Origin: JADFSZ01 sp022560555 [NCBI: PVC group bacterium]
Lineage (GTDB): Bacteria; GCA-001730085; JADFSZ01
NCBI GenBank assembly: GCA_022560555.1
Contig: JADFSZ010000133.1
Coordinates: 1 to 5,031, forward strand
Length of the DNA stretch: 5,031 nt
Direction: 5' to 3'
The notes beneath the pieces are model-generated. The model was not told where the DNA came from and did not search any database. It saw only the letters and a program-made list of their open reading frames with translations. Numbering within the stretch: the first letter of the stretch is position 1; every line of letters starts with the position of its first letter. Both the position numbers and the translations under genes were made by a program. Below, piece by piece: positions 1-5,031 of the stretch.

Positions 1-227
1 CAATATTTGTTAGCCACCGTTTTTCTAAGTGTTTCCTCAATGACTGTCACGACAAAAGATGACTCAAGCATTTCTTCGATCGTACAACAAATTCCGTCAA
101 CCATAACACTATCCCCAACCTTGGCTCTTTTAATCACAGATTCGCATTCGATGACAAGTTGTTTAGCCCGATCTTTGATATGAACTCCTCGAATTTTTCC
201 CACTTCTTCAACAATCCCCGTAAACAT
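1..227 (-). CDS. ribE: Riboflavin synthase alpha subunit, N-terminal part (cut by window edge)
   Basis: Riboflavin synthase joins two 6,7-dimethyl-8-ribityllumazine molecules by dismutation to give riboflavin and the pyrimidinedione precursor; it is cytosolic and normally a trimer of two-barrel chains. Only the first 75 codons are present, which is most of the first lumazine-binding barrel; the rest lies left of position 1. The family signature MFTGIVEEVG forms the N-terminus. GDSVMVDGICCTI (residues 38-50) matches the usual GDS-x-A-VNG-x-C-LTV strand, and EETLRKT (64-70) matches the conserved ETL+-T segment. The Asp at residue 44 replaces the usual Asn of the VNG motif. ATG at 227 is chosen over the in-frame ATG at 242 because nearly all family members begin MFTGI and a G-rich ribosome site precedes it. 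It follows ribD by 16 bases on the same strand, so the two are almost certainly cotranscribed. Identification is firm; the C-terminal half cannot be judged. Confidence 0.95.
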   Translation of the reverse strand, partial: MFTGIVEEVGKIRGVHIKDRAKQLVIECESVIKRAKVGDSVMVDGICCTIEEMLESSFVVTVIEETLRKTVANKY

Positions 228-234
228 AATATGT

Positions 235-240
235 TCCCCC
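235..240 (-). promoter_or_regulatory. Ribosome binding site deciding the ribE start
   Basis: On the minus strand GGGGGA lies 7 bases before the ATG at 227. The other in-frame ATG (242-240) overlaps this G-run and has no site of its own at a normal distance. This supports the start that gives MFTGIVEE. The site sits between the ribD stop (246-244) and ribE, so ribosomes finishing ribD end directly over it. Confidence 0.55.
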
Positions 241-243
241 ATT

Positions 244-1413
244 TTAAGACAACTGCCCTTGAATGAGAATATCCGGGCCGATTTTCCGGTAAGTGACATT
301 TTTTAGTTGATAGGCTTGTTTTATTCTGTTGATACCTCGCCCTTCAAAAGCTGTCGGAGCCGAACGCCCGCCGATGAGCTTTGGAGCGATAAAAAACCAG
401 CATTCGTCGACATTCCCGGACGACAAAAAGCTGGCATTTGTCTCCCCCCCGCCCTCAACAAGGATCTGATATATCCCAAGATCAACAAGCTTCTTAAGAA
501 CGTCTTTAAGGGATAATTTTTTGTTTTTTAATATTGGAATCGATTCAATCTTCACACGTTTTTTTCCCCAGGCCTTCACAACAGATTCTGTCCGAACCCC
601 GGGCTGTGTTAGGACAAGTATGTCATAGGGACGTTCCGTTTGATTTTTTTTATTCAAAATGCTTTGGAATAATTTTAGATTTTTCGATTTTCTTAAAACC
701 CTTCCTTGGCCGTCTAAAACAATCCGCACAGGTTGCAAAGTCGAGCCTGAGAGTCTCGCGGTGAGAAGAGGATTGTCTTTTAAAACGGTATTGGCGCCGA
801 CAAGAACCCCGTCGACTTGGGCGCGAAGTTTATGAACCAGCTTCCGGGAAGCAAGCGAAGTGATCCATGCCGAGTCTCCCGAGCGGGTCGCTATTTTTCC
901 GTCAAGACTAACGGCCGATTTCAAAATAATATAAGGACGTTTTTCGGACAAAGCCTTCATGTATGCTTTATTAAGAATCATGGATTCTTTAGCTAGGATG
1001 TCTTTTGTAACATGAATTCCATGAGACTTTAGAATTTTAAGCCCCTGTCCCCTATGTCCCGGGTGTGGGTCCATGGCACTCACAACAACGCGTTTTATGC
1101 CCGAAAAAACAATCGCGTCCGTGCAGGGACATGTCCTTCCATAACTCGAGCATGGCTCAAGTGTCACATAGAGCGTGCAATTTTTTAACTGTTGGCTCTT
1201 ACGACTTGTCTTAACGCGCCTCATGGCATCCCGGATGGCAATCACCTCTGCATGCAGCCAATCCGTATACACATGATATCCCCGGCCCAGGATTTTATTT
1301 TTTTCGACAACCACGCATCCAACCATTGGATTAGGATGGGTTCGTCCCTGCCCTTTTTTTGCCAAATCAATGGCACACCGCATAAATTTTTTATCTTGTT
1401 CTGACAAGCTCAT
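244..1413 (-). CDS. ribD: Bifunctional riboflavin biosynthesis protein RibD (deaminase/reductase)
   Basis: RibD carries out two successive cytosolic steps of riboflavin synthesis: zinc-dependent deamination of the diaminopyrimidinone made from GTP, then NADPH-dependent reduction of the ribosyl side chain. The product is 389 residues, a usual length for the two-domain form. The deaminase domain covers about residues 6-145: HPNPMVGCVVV (26-36), the zinc/catalytic motif H54-A-E56, and PCSSYGRTCPC (87-97), giving zinc ligands C88 and C97; DPHPGHRGQG (115-124) is also typical. The reductase domain covers about 158-389: LKSAVSLDGKIA (164-175), DGVLVGANTVLKDNP (201-215) and the nucleotide-binding LVEGGGE (318-324). 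No expected residue is missing, so both activities should be intact. I start it at 1413, not at the ATG nine bases upstream (1422), because only 1413 has a properly spaced ribosome site and forms an ATGA overlap with the nusB stop. It lies between nusB and ribE. Confidence 0.97.
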   Translation of the reverse strand: MSLSEQDKKFMRCAIDLAKKGQGRTHPNPMVGCVVVEKNKILGRGYHVYTDWLHAEVIAIRDAMRRVKTSRKSQQLKNCTLYVTLEPCSSYGRTCPCTDAIVFSGIKRVVVSAMDPHPGHRGQGLKILKSHGIHVTKDILAKESMILNKAYMKALSEKRPYIILKSAVSLDGKIATRSGDSAWITSLASRKLVHKLRAQVDGVLVGANTVLKDNPLLTARLSGSTLQPVRIVLDGQGRVLRKSKNLKLFQSILNKKNQTERPYDILVLTQPGVRTESVVKAWGKKRVKIESIPILKNKKLSLKDVLKKLVDLGIYQILVEGGGETNASFLSSGNVDECWFFIAPKLIGGRSAPTAFEGRGINRIKQAYQLKNVTYRKIGPDILIQGQLS

Positions 1414-1428
1414 TTGGAACATTCCTTA
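1410..1428 (-). promoter_or_regulatory. ribD ribosome site and nusB/ribD ATGA stop-start overlap
   Basis: On the minus strand TAAGGA (1428-1423) lies 9 bases before the ATG at 1413-1411. That ATG shares two bases with the nusB stop TGA (1412-1410), giving ATGA, a classic translational-coupling arrangement. The alternative ATG at 1422-1420 directly abuts the Shine-Dalgarno sequence with no spacer, so it is unlikely to be used. The ribosome site itself lies within the last codons of nusB. Confidence 0.75.
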
Positions 1429-1817
1429 CTGACTTTGTCTAAGATCCCGTTGATAAATTTTCCGGCATCCGCATTCGAATATTTTTTGGAAATATCGATG
1501 GCTTCGTTGATAGACACCTTGGGCGGAATGTCTTTCCTGTGAAGAAGCTCATAAACCGAAAGACGAAGAATACACTTGTCAATGATGCTCAGTCGATTCA
1601 AATCCCAATTTTTAGAATATTTCATGATCCATGTATCCAGTTCATCTTTCGATTCATTCACACCACAAAATATACTGGCAACAAAAATTTTAACTTCTTC
1701 ATTTTCTTCCCTCTCATGCCAAAATTGTTCGAGCATATCTTCCGGATTTTGCTCATTAAGCTCTTTTTGATATAAGAGTTTTAATATAATTTCGCGCGAT
1801 CGTCTACGTTTACCCAT
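1410..1817 (-). CDS. nusB: Transcription antitermination factor NusB
   Basis: NusB pairs with NusE (ribosomal protein S10) on boxA RNA and helps RNA polymerase read through rRNA operons; it is a small, all-helical cytosolic protein. The 135-residue length is typical. The Arg-rich start GKRRRSREIILKLLYQ (2-17) matches the family's R+xAR-x-x-A-L-Q-x-LY opening. NWDLNRLSIIDKCILRL (70-86) corresponds to the conserved NW-x3-R-x3-D+-ILRL helix. DIPPKVSINEAIDISKKYS (96-114) followed by KFINGILDKV (120-129) matches DIP-x-x-V-x-INEA and F-x-NG-x-LD. The start has AGGA (1830-1827) 9 bases upstream. It begins 40 bases after the radical SAM gene, with no terminator between them, and its stop overlaps the ribD start. 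A nusB gene next to riboflavin genes is a common bacterial arrangement, usually with ribH, which is not in this window. Confidence 0.96.
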   Translation of the reverse strand: MGKRRRSREIILKLLYQKELNEQNPEDMLEQFWHEREENEEVKIFVASIFCGVNESKDELDTWIMKYSKNWDLNRLSIIDKCILRLSVYELLHRKDIPPKVSINEAIDISKKYSNADAGKFINGILDKVSKECSK

Positions 1818-1857
1818 ACTTCAATATCCTGTTGTTAGAATTCCAATACAAACGTTC

Positions 1858-3177
1858 TCAAAGCCGCATTTTGTGAGCCAACATAGACAAAAAGTCCTTT
1901 TCAAACTCATCGTTTGAGGCATAACACTTTTGAAAAATCTTCATCCATAACTCGTGACTTTCCATGCAAAGATAATAAAAAATCTTGTCATGCCACGGCG
2001 AAAATCCTGAAAATACGCCTCGGAATATATCTTCCTTGATGTCCATAGGGTATGTGTATTTTCCTTCCGGATTTTTCACAAACGACATTTGATGGACTTT
2101 AGTTTTTATGAGACTCTCCCGTATTTCACGAAGAACGGGTTTGATAAAGTGCAAAGTCCCCATGGAAACAAAAAGGACTTCTTGGGGCTGAAAAAGAGAA
2201 AGTATCCTTTGTGTGAGTGCATGATATTCTTTTTCCCACTCATCAAAATACAGGATAGGATGGAGGTGAAAAGCCACCTTAATACCCCGATCGGCAACCT
2301 GACGGGCAGCATGGAGACGCTCCTCTAGTGAAGCCGTCAAATGCTCTTCGTGATCAATGACAATTTGCGGATTTAAGCTCCACGCGCAAAAAATATTTTT
2401 AGGAATATCGTGGTCTTTAAAATAAGAAACATTTTTGGATTTTGACTTTAATTCAAGAATAACTTTAGGGTGTTTTCGCACAAACGCGCATAAGTGATCC
2501 AAAATACCACTTTGATTCCCCCACATCAAAGAATCACTCGCCTGCCCCGTCCCGATATGAATCCATGTATCCGGATCAATATCAATCGCATCCAGTTTCT
2601 TTTCGAGATCCTCATGAAAGTAAATTTTCCCCTGATTTCGTTCACTGAACGTCTGGATACAGCAATAACTGCACCCAAAACCGCAATTCAAGACCAAATC
2701 CAGTGTTCGAAGATTGCAACAAACAGTTTGATCTGATCGTACCGGACAAGATCCAAAGATCGTGTGTTTTTTTGAAATTTTCTCAAACTTTAATTTTGGC
2801 TGTTCGTGCTTCTTGGGCTTCGTTCGCTGATAGGTCTTTAATTCTGTTTTCGTCTTTTCGTAATGTTCTCGCAGCAGTAAGAACACCTGCCGCTTATCGG
2901 CTTCAGGGGGGATTGATGATCGGCCATACATCCCACTCAGACCCGGTTCTTGCCATGCGTCCAAATCCAGGCTCATGTCTACGAGCATTTTCAATTCCTG
3001 GTGTGAAAAACGAAACTGTTTATAAAGTTCCTTAAGAAAATTCTGCTCGGATTCACCTAAACGCTGATACAGCGTTCCTCGAACTTTCTCTAAAAAATTC
3101 TCTAAAAAACGGTCATCTGTCATTGTCTTTAACACAGCATACGCCTCAGGGGTGATCTTTAGCTTAGGAAATCCCAA
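1858..3177 (-). CDS. Spore photoproduct lyase-like radical SAM protein
   Basis: Radical SAM enzyme related to spore photoproduct lyase, which in Bacillus repairs a UV-made thymine dimer; the substrate here is unknown. Numbering from the TTG at 3177 gives 439 residues, about 100 more than the Bacillus enzyme, mostly as an N-terminal helical, charged extension (about 1-135). The iron-sulfur cluster motif is C165-x3-C169-x2-C172, followed by a fourth cysteine, C173; C144, C153 and C154 lie just before it. Other lyase-family landmarks are GQASDS (211-216), SLNP (267-270), TASLEERLHAARQVADRGIKV (281-301) leading to HPI (306-308), and SMGTLHF (338-344). In my alignment from memory the Bacillus hydrogen-donor Cys141 falls at Q212, and Tyr99 falls at C173. 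The start is uncertain: TTG at 3177 has no ribosome site; GTG at 3135 has GAGG 8 bases upstream; ATG at 3123 is another option; a good SD-ATG at 3193 is one base out of frame. It leads the nusB-ribD-ribE unit. Family is sure; activity and start are not. Confidence 0.85.
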   Translation of the reverse strand: MGFPKLKITPEAYAVLKTMTDDRFLENFLEKVRGTLYQRLGESEQNFLKELYKQFRFSHQELKMLVDMSLDLDAWQEPGLSGMYGRSSIPPEADKRQVFLLLREHYEKTKTELKTYQRTKPKKHEQPKLKFEKISKKHTIFGSCPVRSDQTVCCNLRTLDLVLNCGFGCSYCCIQTFSERNQGKIYFHEDLEKKLDAIDIDPDTWIHIGTGQASDSLMWGNQSGILDHLCAFVRKHPKVILELKSKSKNVSYFKDHDIPKNIFCAWSLNPQIVIDHEEHLTASLEERLHAARQVADRGIKVAFHLHPILYFDEWEKEYHALTQRILSLFQPQEVLFVSMGTLHFIKPVLREIRESLIKTKVHQMSFVKNPEGKYTYPMDIKEDIFRGVFSGFSPWHDKIFYYLCMESHELWMKIFQKCYASNDEFEKDFLSMLAHKMRL

Positions 3178-3186
3178 ATTATAGCA
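3178..3186 (-). promoter_or_regulatory. Candidate extended -10 promoter of the radical SAM-nusB-ribD-ribE unit
   Basis: On the minus strand the bases read TGCTATAAT: a perfect TATAAT (3183-3178) with the TG-n extension (3186-3184). An extended -10 can act without a good -35, and none is visible 16-18 bases upstream. Transcription would begin near 3172, which is downstream of the TTG at 3177. If the box is used, translation must start further in, at GTG 3135 (with GAGG at 3147-3144) or ATG 3123. The match could be chance in AT-rich DNA. Confidence 0.4.
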
Positions 3187-3193
3187 CGGTCAT
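3179..3193 (-). other. Four-codon open frame or displaced start ahead of the radical SAM gene
   Basis: On the minus strand AGGA (3205-3202) lies 8 bases before ATG (3193-3191), the best-formed ribosome site and start in this intergenic region. The frame codes only M-T-V-L and stops at TAA (3181-3179), one base before the TTG at 3177. Either it is a tiny leader whose termination hands ribosomes to the TTG, or it is the real gene start displaced by a one-base insertion (natural or a sequencing error). It may also be chance. It is incompatible with transcription from the extended -10 box at 3186-3178, since it would then not be transcribed. Confidence 0.3.
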
Positions 3194-3220
3194 GACAAAA
3201 TTCCTACGTACATTCGATGA

Positions 3221-3245
3221 ATTATCAATACATCCTATTGATAAT
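3221..3245. repeat. Perfect inverted repeat, 10-bp arms with 5-base centre (candidate operator)
   Basis: ATTATCAATA (3221-3230), centre CATCC (3231-3235), TATTGATAAT (3236-3245): the arms are exact reverse complements. The arms are AT-rich with no GC stem, and neither side is followed by a clean T-run, so this does not look like an intrinsic terminator. It lies in the divergent intergenic region, about 40 bases upstream of the extended -10 box facing left. Its form and place fit a binding site for a dimeric regulator; which one cannot be told from the sequence. Confidence 0.6.
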
Positions 3246-3296
3246 AAATTTGTTACACAGAATCAGAACCCTCTCCAAGGTCCTCTTCATTATAAT

Positions 3297-3325
3297 TGTA
3301 TCTATTTGAAAAGTATAGATTTACA
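3297..3325. repeat. Imperfect inverted repeat in the divergent intergenic region
   Basis: TGTATCTAT (3297-3305) and ATAGA-TT-TACA (3315-3325) pair as nine base pairs interrupted by a two-base TT bulge, around the 9-base centre TTGAAAAGT; an alternative unbroken 6-bp pairing is ATCTAT/ATAGAT (3300-3305/3315-3320). It is AT-rich and could be a second protein-binding dyad or chance. It lies between the 3221-3245 repeat and the sensor gene. Confidence 0.25.
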
Positions 3326-3341
3326 TCACTTTTTGTCTTGC

Positions 3342-3362
3342 ATTCAAACTCCATTCTTGAAT
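3342..3362. repeat. Short inverted repeat ATTCAA-N9-TTGAAT
   Basis: ATTCAA (3342-3347) is the reverse complement of TTGAAT (3357-3362), with a 9-base centre that itself ends in ATTC, so a tighter ATTC-TT-GAAT dyad (3353-3362) is nested in it. The right arm coincides with the candidate -35 box facing the sensor gene, where a repressor or activator could act. The arms are short, so chance is a real alternative. Confidence 0.22.
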
Positions 3363-3385
3363 CCATGAAAGATTAGGTATATGAT
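3357..3385 (+). promoter_or_regulatory. Candidate promoter for the sensor gene
   Basis: TTGAAT (3357-3362), a 17-base spacer and TATGAT (3380-3385) form a sigma-70-type pair, 4 of 6 and 5 of 6 matches to consensus. Transcription would begin around 3392. That would exclude the ATGs at 3381 and 3384 as starts and favour the ATG at 3468, leaving a leader of about 75 bases. A lone TATAAT at 3291-3296 is an alternative -10 but has no recognisable -35. Confidence 0.3.
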
Positions 3386-3467
3386 GTCTTCTACCCATTT
3401 CCATCTCGAAAAGACGACAATCCTGAGCAATGGATATCAGCATATTTACCTTAAATTGGGCACTGCC

Positions 3468-5031
3468 ATGAAAAACTCAAGGTCTGAATCACACTTCCGG
3501 ATGTCGAGGTTTCCAAAAAAGCTCCTCATAACGACCATTCTGCTCAGCATTGTTATTTTTAGTGTCTCATGGATGTTCAATTTTTTTCTCCAGCAAGAAT
3601 ACCGATCCCATAATGCGCAAACTATCCGCCGCCAGGAACTTGTTTCCATGATCGTTTACTTGGATATGGTTTTAACCCTGTCAACACAAATGGGTGTATT
3701 GACGACACAATCTGTCTGGGGAGATGATTACAGGAAGTTTGAAATGCAATTGCGAAAAGCTTTTGAGGAGTTAGTTGCGATCAGGCCTCAAGATCCGGAC
3801 ATAGGCTATATCATTCAAGCTCAGCAAGCCAATGACAGACTGGTCGAAATCGAACAAAAAACATTTGCCCTTATAGAAGACAATAAGCTCGAGGAAGCCC
3901 AAACGATTCTTTCTTCTCGAGAGTACCAAACCGATAAAAGGCGTTACGCAAACGGAATCAGCCAATATCAAAACGCACTTCAGCAATATCTGATCACAAA
4001 AAAAAGTAGTCAGATTCGTAGTACTTATCTAACATTTTTCGTCAACGCCCTCGGCGTCGTTTTCTTGATTATCTTATGGACAACCGTATCGCGCCGCATA
4101 AGCCGATATCAAACTCAAAAAACTCTTTATGAAAAAAATCTCCGCCGAGAATCTCTCGCTATGCAAGCTTCCATGGACGGAATGGCCATTCTTGATCAAA
4201 ACGGATGCTACACGTATTTAAATGAGGCCCACGCACGGATTTACGGCTACGATCACCCAAGAGAGCTGATCCAAAAGAGCTGGCAGGTTCTTTACGCTCC
4301 GGATGAACTTGAACGTTTCAATAACGAAATTATGCCCCTCTTTCAAAAGCAAGGACAATGGCGCGGAGAAGCAATCGGCAAAAAAAAAGACAACACACTG
4401 TTTCATCAGGAGCTTTCTCTTACTAAGATTGACGAAGGCGGACTCATATGCGTCGTCAGAGATATCACAGCCCGCAAACGAACCGAAGAAGCGTTTAAGT
4501 CAATTCTTGAGGGGACAGCTTCCCAAACAGGGAGCCATTTCTTTAACTCTCTTGCCCAACAAATCGCCACAGCTCTGCACACACCTTATGTTATTGTTGC
4601 CGAGCTTATAGGAGAGACAAAGTCCGAAGCTCAAAGCATTGCCTTTTGGGAAACCGATCATCTTGGGAAGAATTTTCGATATGCCCTAGAGGGAACGCCT
4701 TGCCAAAAAGTCATGTGTGGACATCTCTGCTTTTACCCCAAAAACGTTCAAGGCTTGTTCCCAAAGGACCAAGATCTCAAAGATATGAATGTGGAAAGCT
4801 ATTTAGGAATCCCTCTTGCAAACACCAAGGGTGATATCATCGGACATCTTGTTGTTATGGATCACAAACCCATGGGAGAAGCTTTCCTGGAAACATCTCT
4901 TTTGAAAATTTTTGCCATGCGCGCGGCTTCGGAATTAGAACGTATGCGTAATGAGGAGCAGATCAAAAGGCAGCGCGCGTTTTTTCGCCAAGTGATCGAT
5001 TTGGATCCGAACTTTGTTTTCGCGAAGGACC
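3468..5031 (+). CDS. Membrane PAS-GAF-PAS sensor protein, C-terminal part beyond the window
   Basis: Signal-transduction sensor; 521 codons are present and the frame is open to the window edge. Numbering from ATG 3468: a short basic N-terminus, membrane segment 1 at about 19-41, a periplasmic all-helical domain at about 42-186, and membrane segment 2 at about 187-207. A PAS domain follows at about 225-345 (SMDGMAILDQNG 235-246; YGYDHPRELI 259-268; VVRDITARKRTEEAF 329-343 at its PAC end). A GAF domain covers about 350-497 (GTPCQKVMCGHLCFYP 409-424, ESYLGIPL 443-450, GDIIGHLVVMD 455-465). A second PAS begins at about 505 (FFRQVIDLDPNFVFAKD). The periplasmic part, with LDMVLTLSTQM (65-75) and W84-G-D-D-Y, resembles a helical sensor domain common in PAS-containing kinases and diguanylate cyclases; its ligand is unknown. 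The output domain is not visible, so kinase or GGDEF cannot be decided. The frame is open upstream to 3369, so ATG 3384 (AGG 6 bases ahead) or 3381 could be the start. I prefer 3468 because it gives a typical short basic N-terminus. Confidence 0.88.
   Translation, partial: MKNSRSESHFRMSRFPKKLLITTILLSIVIFSVSWMFNFFLQQEYRSHNAQTIRRQELVSMIVYLDMVLTLSTQMGVLTTQSVWGDDYRKFEMQLRKAFEELVAIRPQDPDIGYIIQAQQANDRLVEIEQKTFALIEDNKLEEAQTILSSREYQTDKRRYANGISQYQNALQQYLITKKSSQIRSTYLTFFVNALGVVFLIILWTTVSRRISRYQTQKTLYEKNLRRESLAMQASMDGMAILDQNGCYTYLNEAHARIYGYDHPRELIQKSWQVLYAPDELERFNNEIMPLFQKQGQWRGEAIGKKKDNTLFHQELSLTKIDEGGLICVVRDITARKRTEEAFKSILEGTASQTGSHFFNSLAQQIATALHTPYVIVAELIGETKSEAQSIAFWETDHLGKNFRYALEGTPCQKVMCGHLCFYPKNVQGLFPKDQDLKDMNVESYLGIPLANTKGDIIGHLVVMDHKPMGEAFLETSLLKIFAMRAASELERMRNEEQIKRQRAFFRQVIDLDPNFVFAKD

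Larger units (their letters stand above)
3178..3467. other. Divergent intergenic region
   Basis: This stretch separates the leftward radical SAM-nusB-rib unit from the rightward sensor gene; it shrinks to about 205 bases if the sensor starts at 3384. It contains the three inverted repeats and two candidate promoters listed separately, plus an 8-bp palindrome GTCATGAC (3189-3196) and a tight dyad ATTC-GAT-GAAT (3212-3222). I see no RNA gene, riboswitch or further protein gene in it. The open frame from 3369 to 3467, in phase with the sensor gene, is the only potentially coding part. Confidence 0.7.

Noticed and set aside
444-450. Run of seven C (seven G in ribD) inside the VEGGGE motif, as a possible phase-variation tract
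   Set aside because: The run simply encodes the conserved Gly-Gly codons. Seven is short for a slip tract and ribD is not a typical phase-variable gene. The frame is intact.
307-764. Open frames of 69 and 76 codons on the plus strand opposite ribD
   Set aside because: They are antisense to a well-conserved gene, have no convincing ribosome sites and show no recognisable protein features.
1818-1857. Possible terminator or separate nusB promoter in the 40-base gap before nusB
   Set aside because: No stem with a T-run and no convincing -35/-10 pair is visible; only a ribosome site (AGGA 1830-1827) can be supported.
2703-3035. 110-codon plus-strand open frame opposite the radical SAM gene
   Set aside because: It is a shadow of the minus-strand gene, whose cluster motif and family signatures leave no doubt about the coding strand.
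3221-3245. Inverted repeat as an intrinsic terminator
   Set aside because: The arms have almost no G or C, no T-run follows on either strand, and both flanking genes point away from it, so nothing needs terminating here.
3178-3383. FMN riboswitch upstream of the riboflavin-containing unit
   Set aside because: FMN riboswitches have a long conserved core with several GC-rich stems; this AT-rich region shows none of these on either strand.
4303-4834. Plus-strand open frames of 102 and 62 codons within the sensor gene
   Set aside because: They lie in other frames of a gene with clear PAS and GAF motifs, and their translations lack recognisable domains.

Overview
This 5-kb window is bacterial chromosomal DNA, moderately AT-rich and densely coding. 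No mobile element, RNA gene or CRISPR array is visible. Everything to the left of about 3180 is read on the minus strand as one probable four-gene transcription unit. In order of transcription it holds a spore-photoproduct-lyase-like radical SAM protein (3177 or lower to 1858), nusB (1817-1410), ribD (1413-244) and the first 75 codons of ribE, riboflavin synthase alpha subunit (227-1, running off the left edge). Gaps and overlaps are +40, -4 (an ATGA stop/start overlap) and +16 bases, with no terminator between genes.

To the right of the intergenic region, one plus-strand gene begins at 3468 (or 3384/3381) and runs off the right edge. It is a two-pass membrane sensor: a periplasmic helical domain, a PAS domain, a GAF domain and the start of a second PAS domain. 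Its output domain (kinase, GGDEF or other) lies outside the window.

The two units are divergent. The roughly 200-290 base region between them holds a perfect 10-bp inverted repeat with a 5-base centre (3221-3245), two weaker dyads, a perfect extended -10 box facing the radical SAM gene and a weak -35/-10 pair facing the sensor.

Together, nusB-ribD-ribE links transcription antitermination and riboflavin synthesis, a common bacterial neighbourhood in which ribH is often also present. The odd member is the radical SAM gene in front. Its fold motifs match spore photoproduct lyase, but the residues that align with the two best-known hydrogen-transfer positions (Cys141 and Tyr99 of the Bacillus enzyme, aligned from memory) are Gln and Cys here. 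Its start is also unclear, because a well-formed Shine-Dalgarno/ATG pair lies one base out of frame just upstream. The organism is probably a diderm bacterium, judging from the periplasmic sensor architecture. No lineage can be assigned safely from this window, and I see no clear new defence or mobile system.
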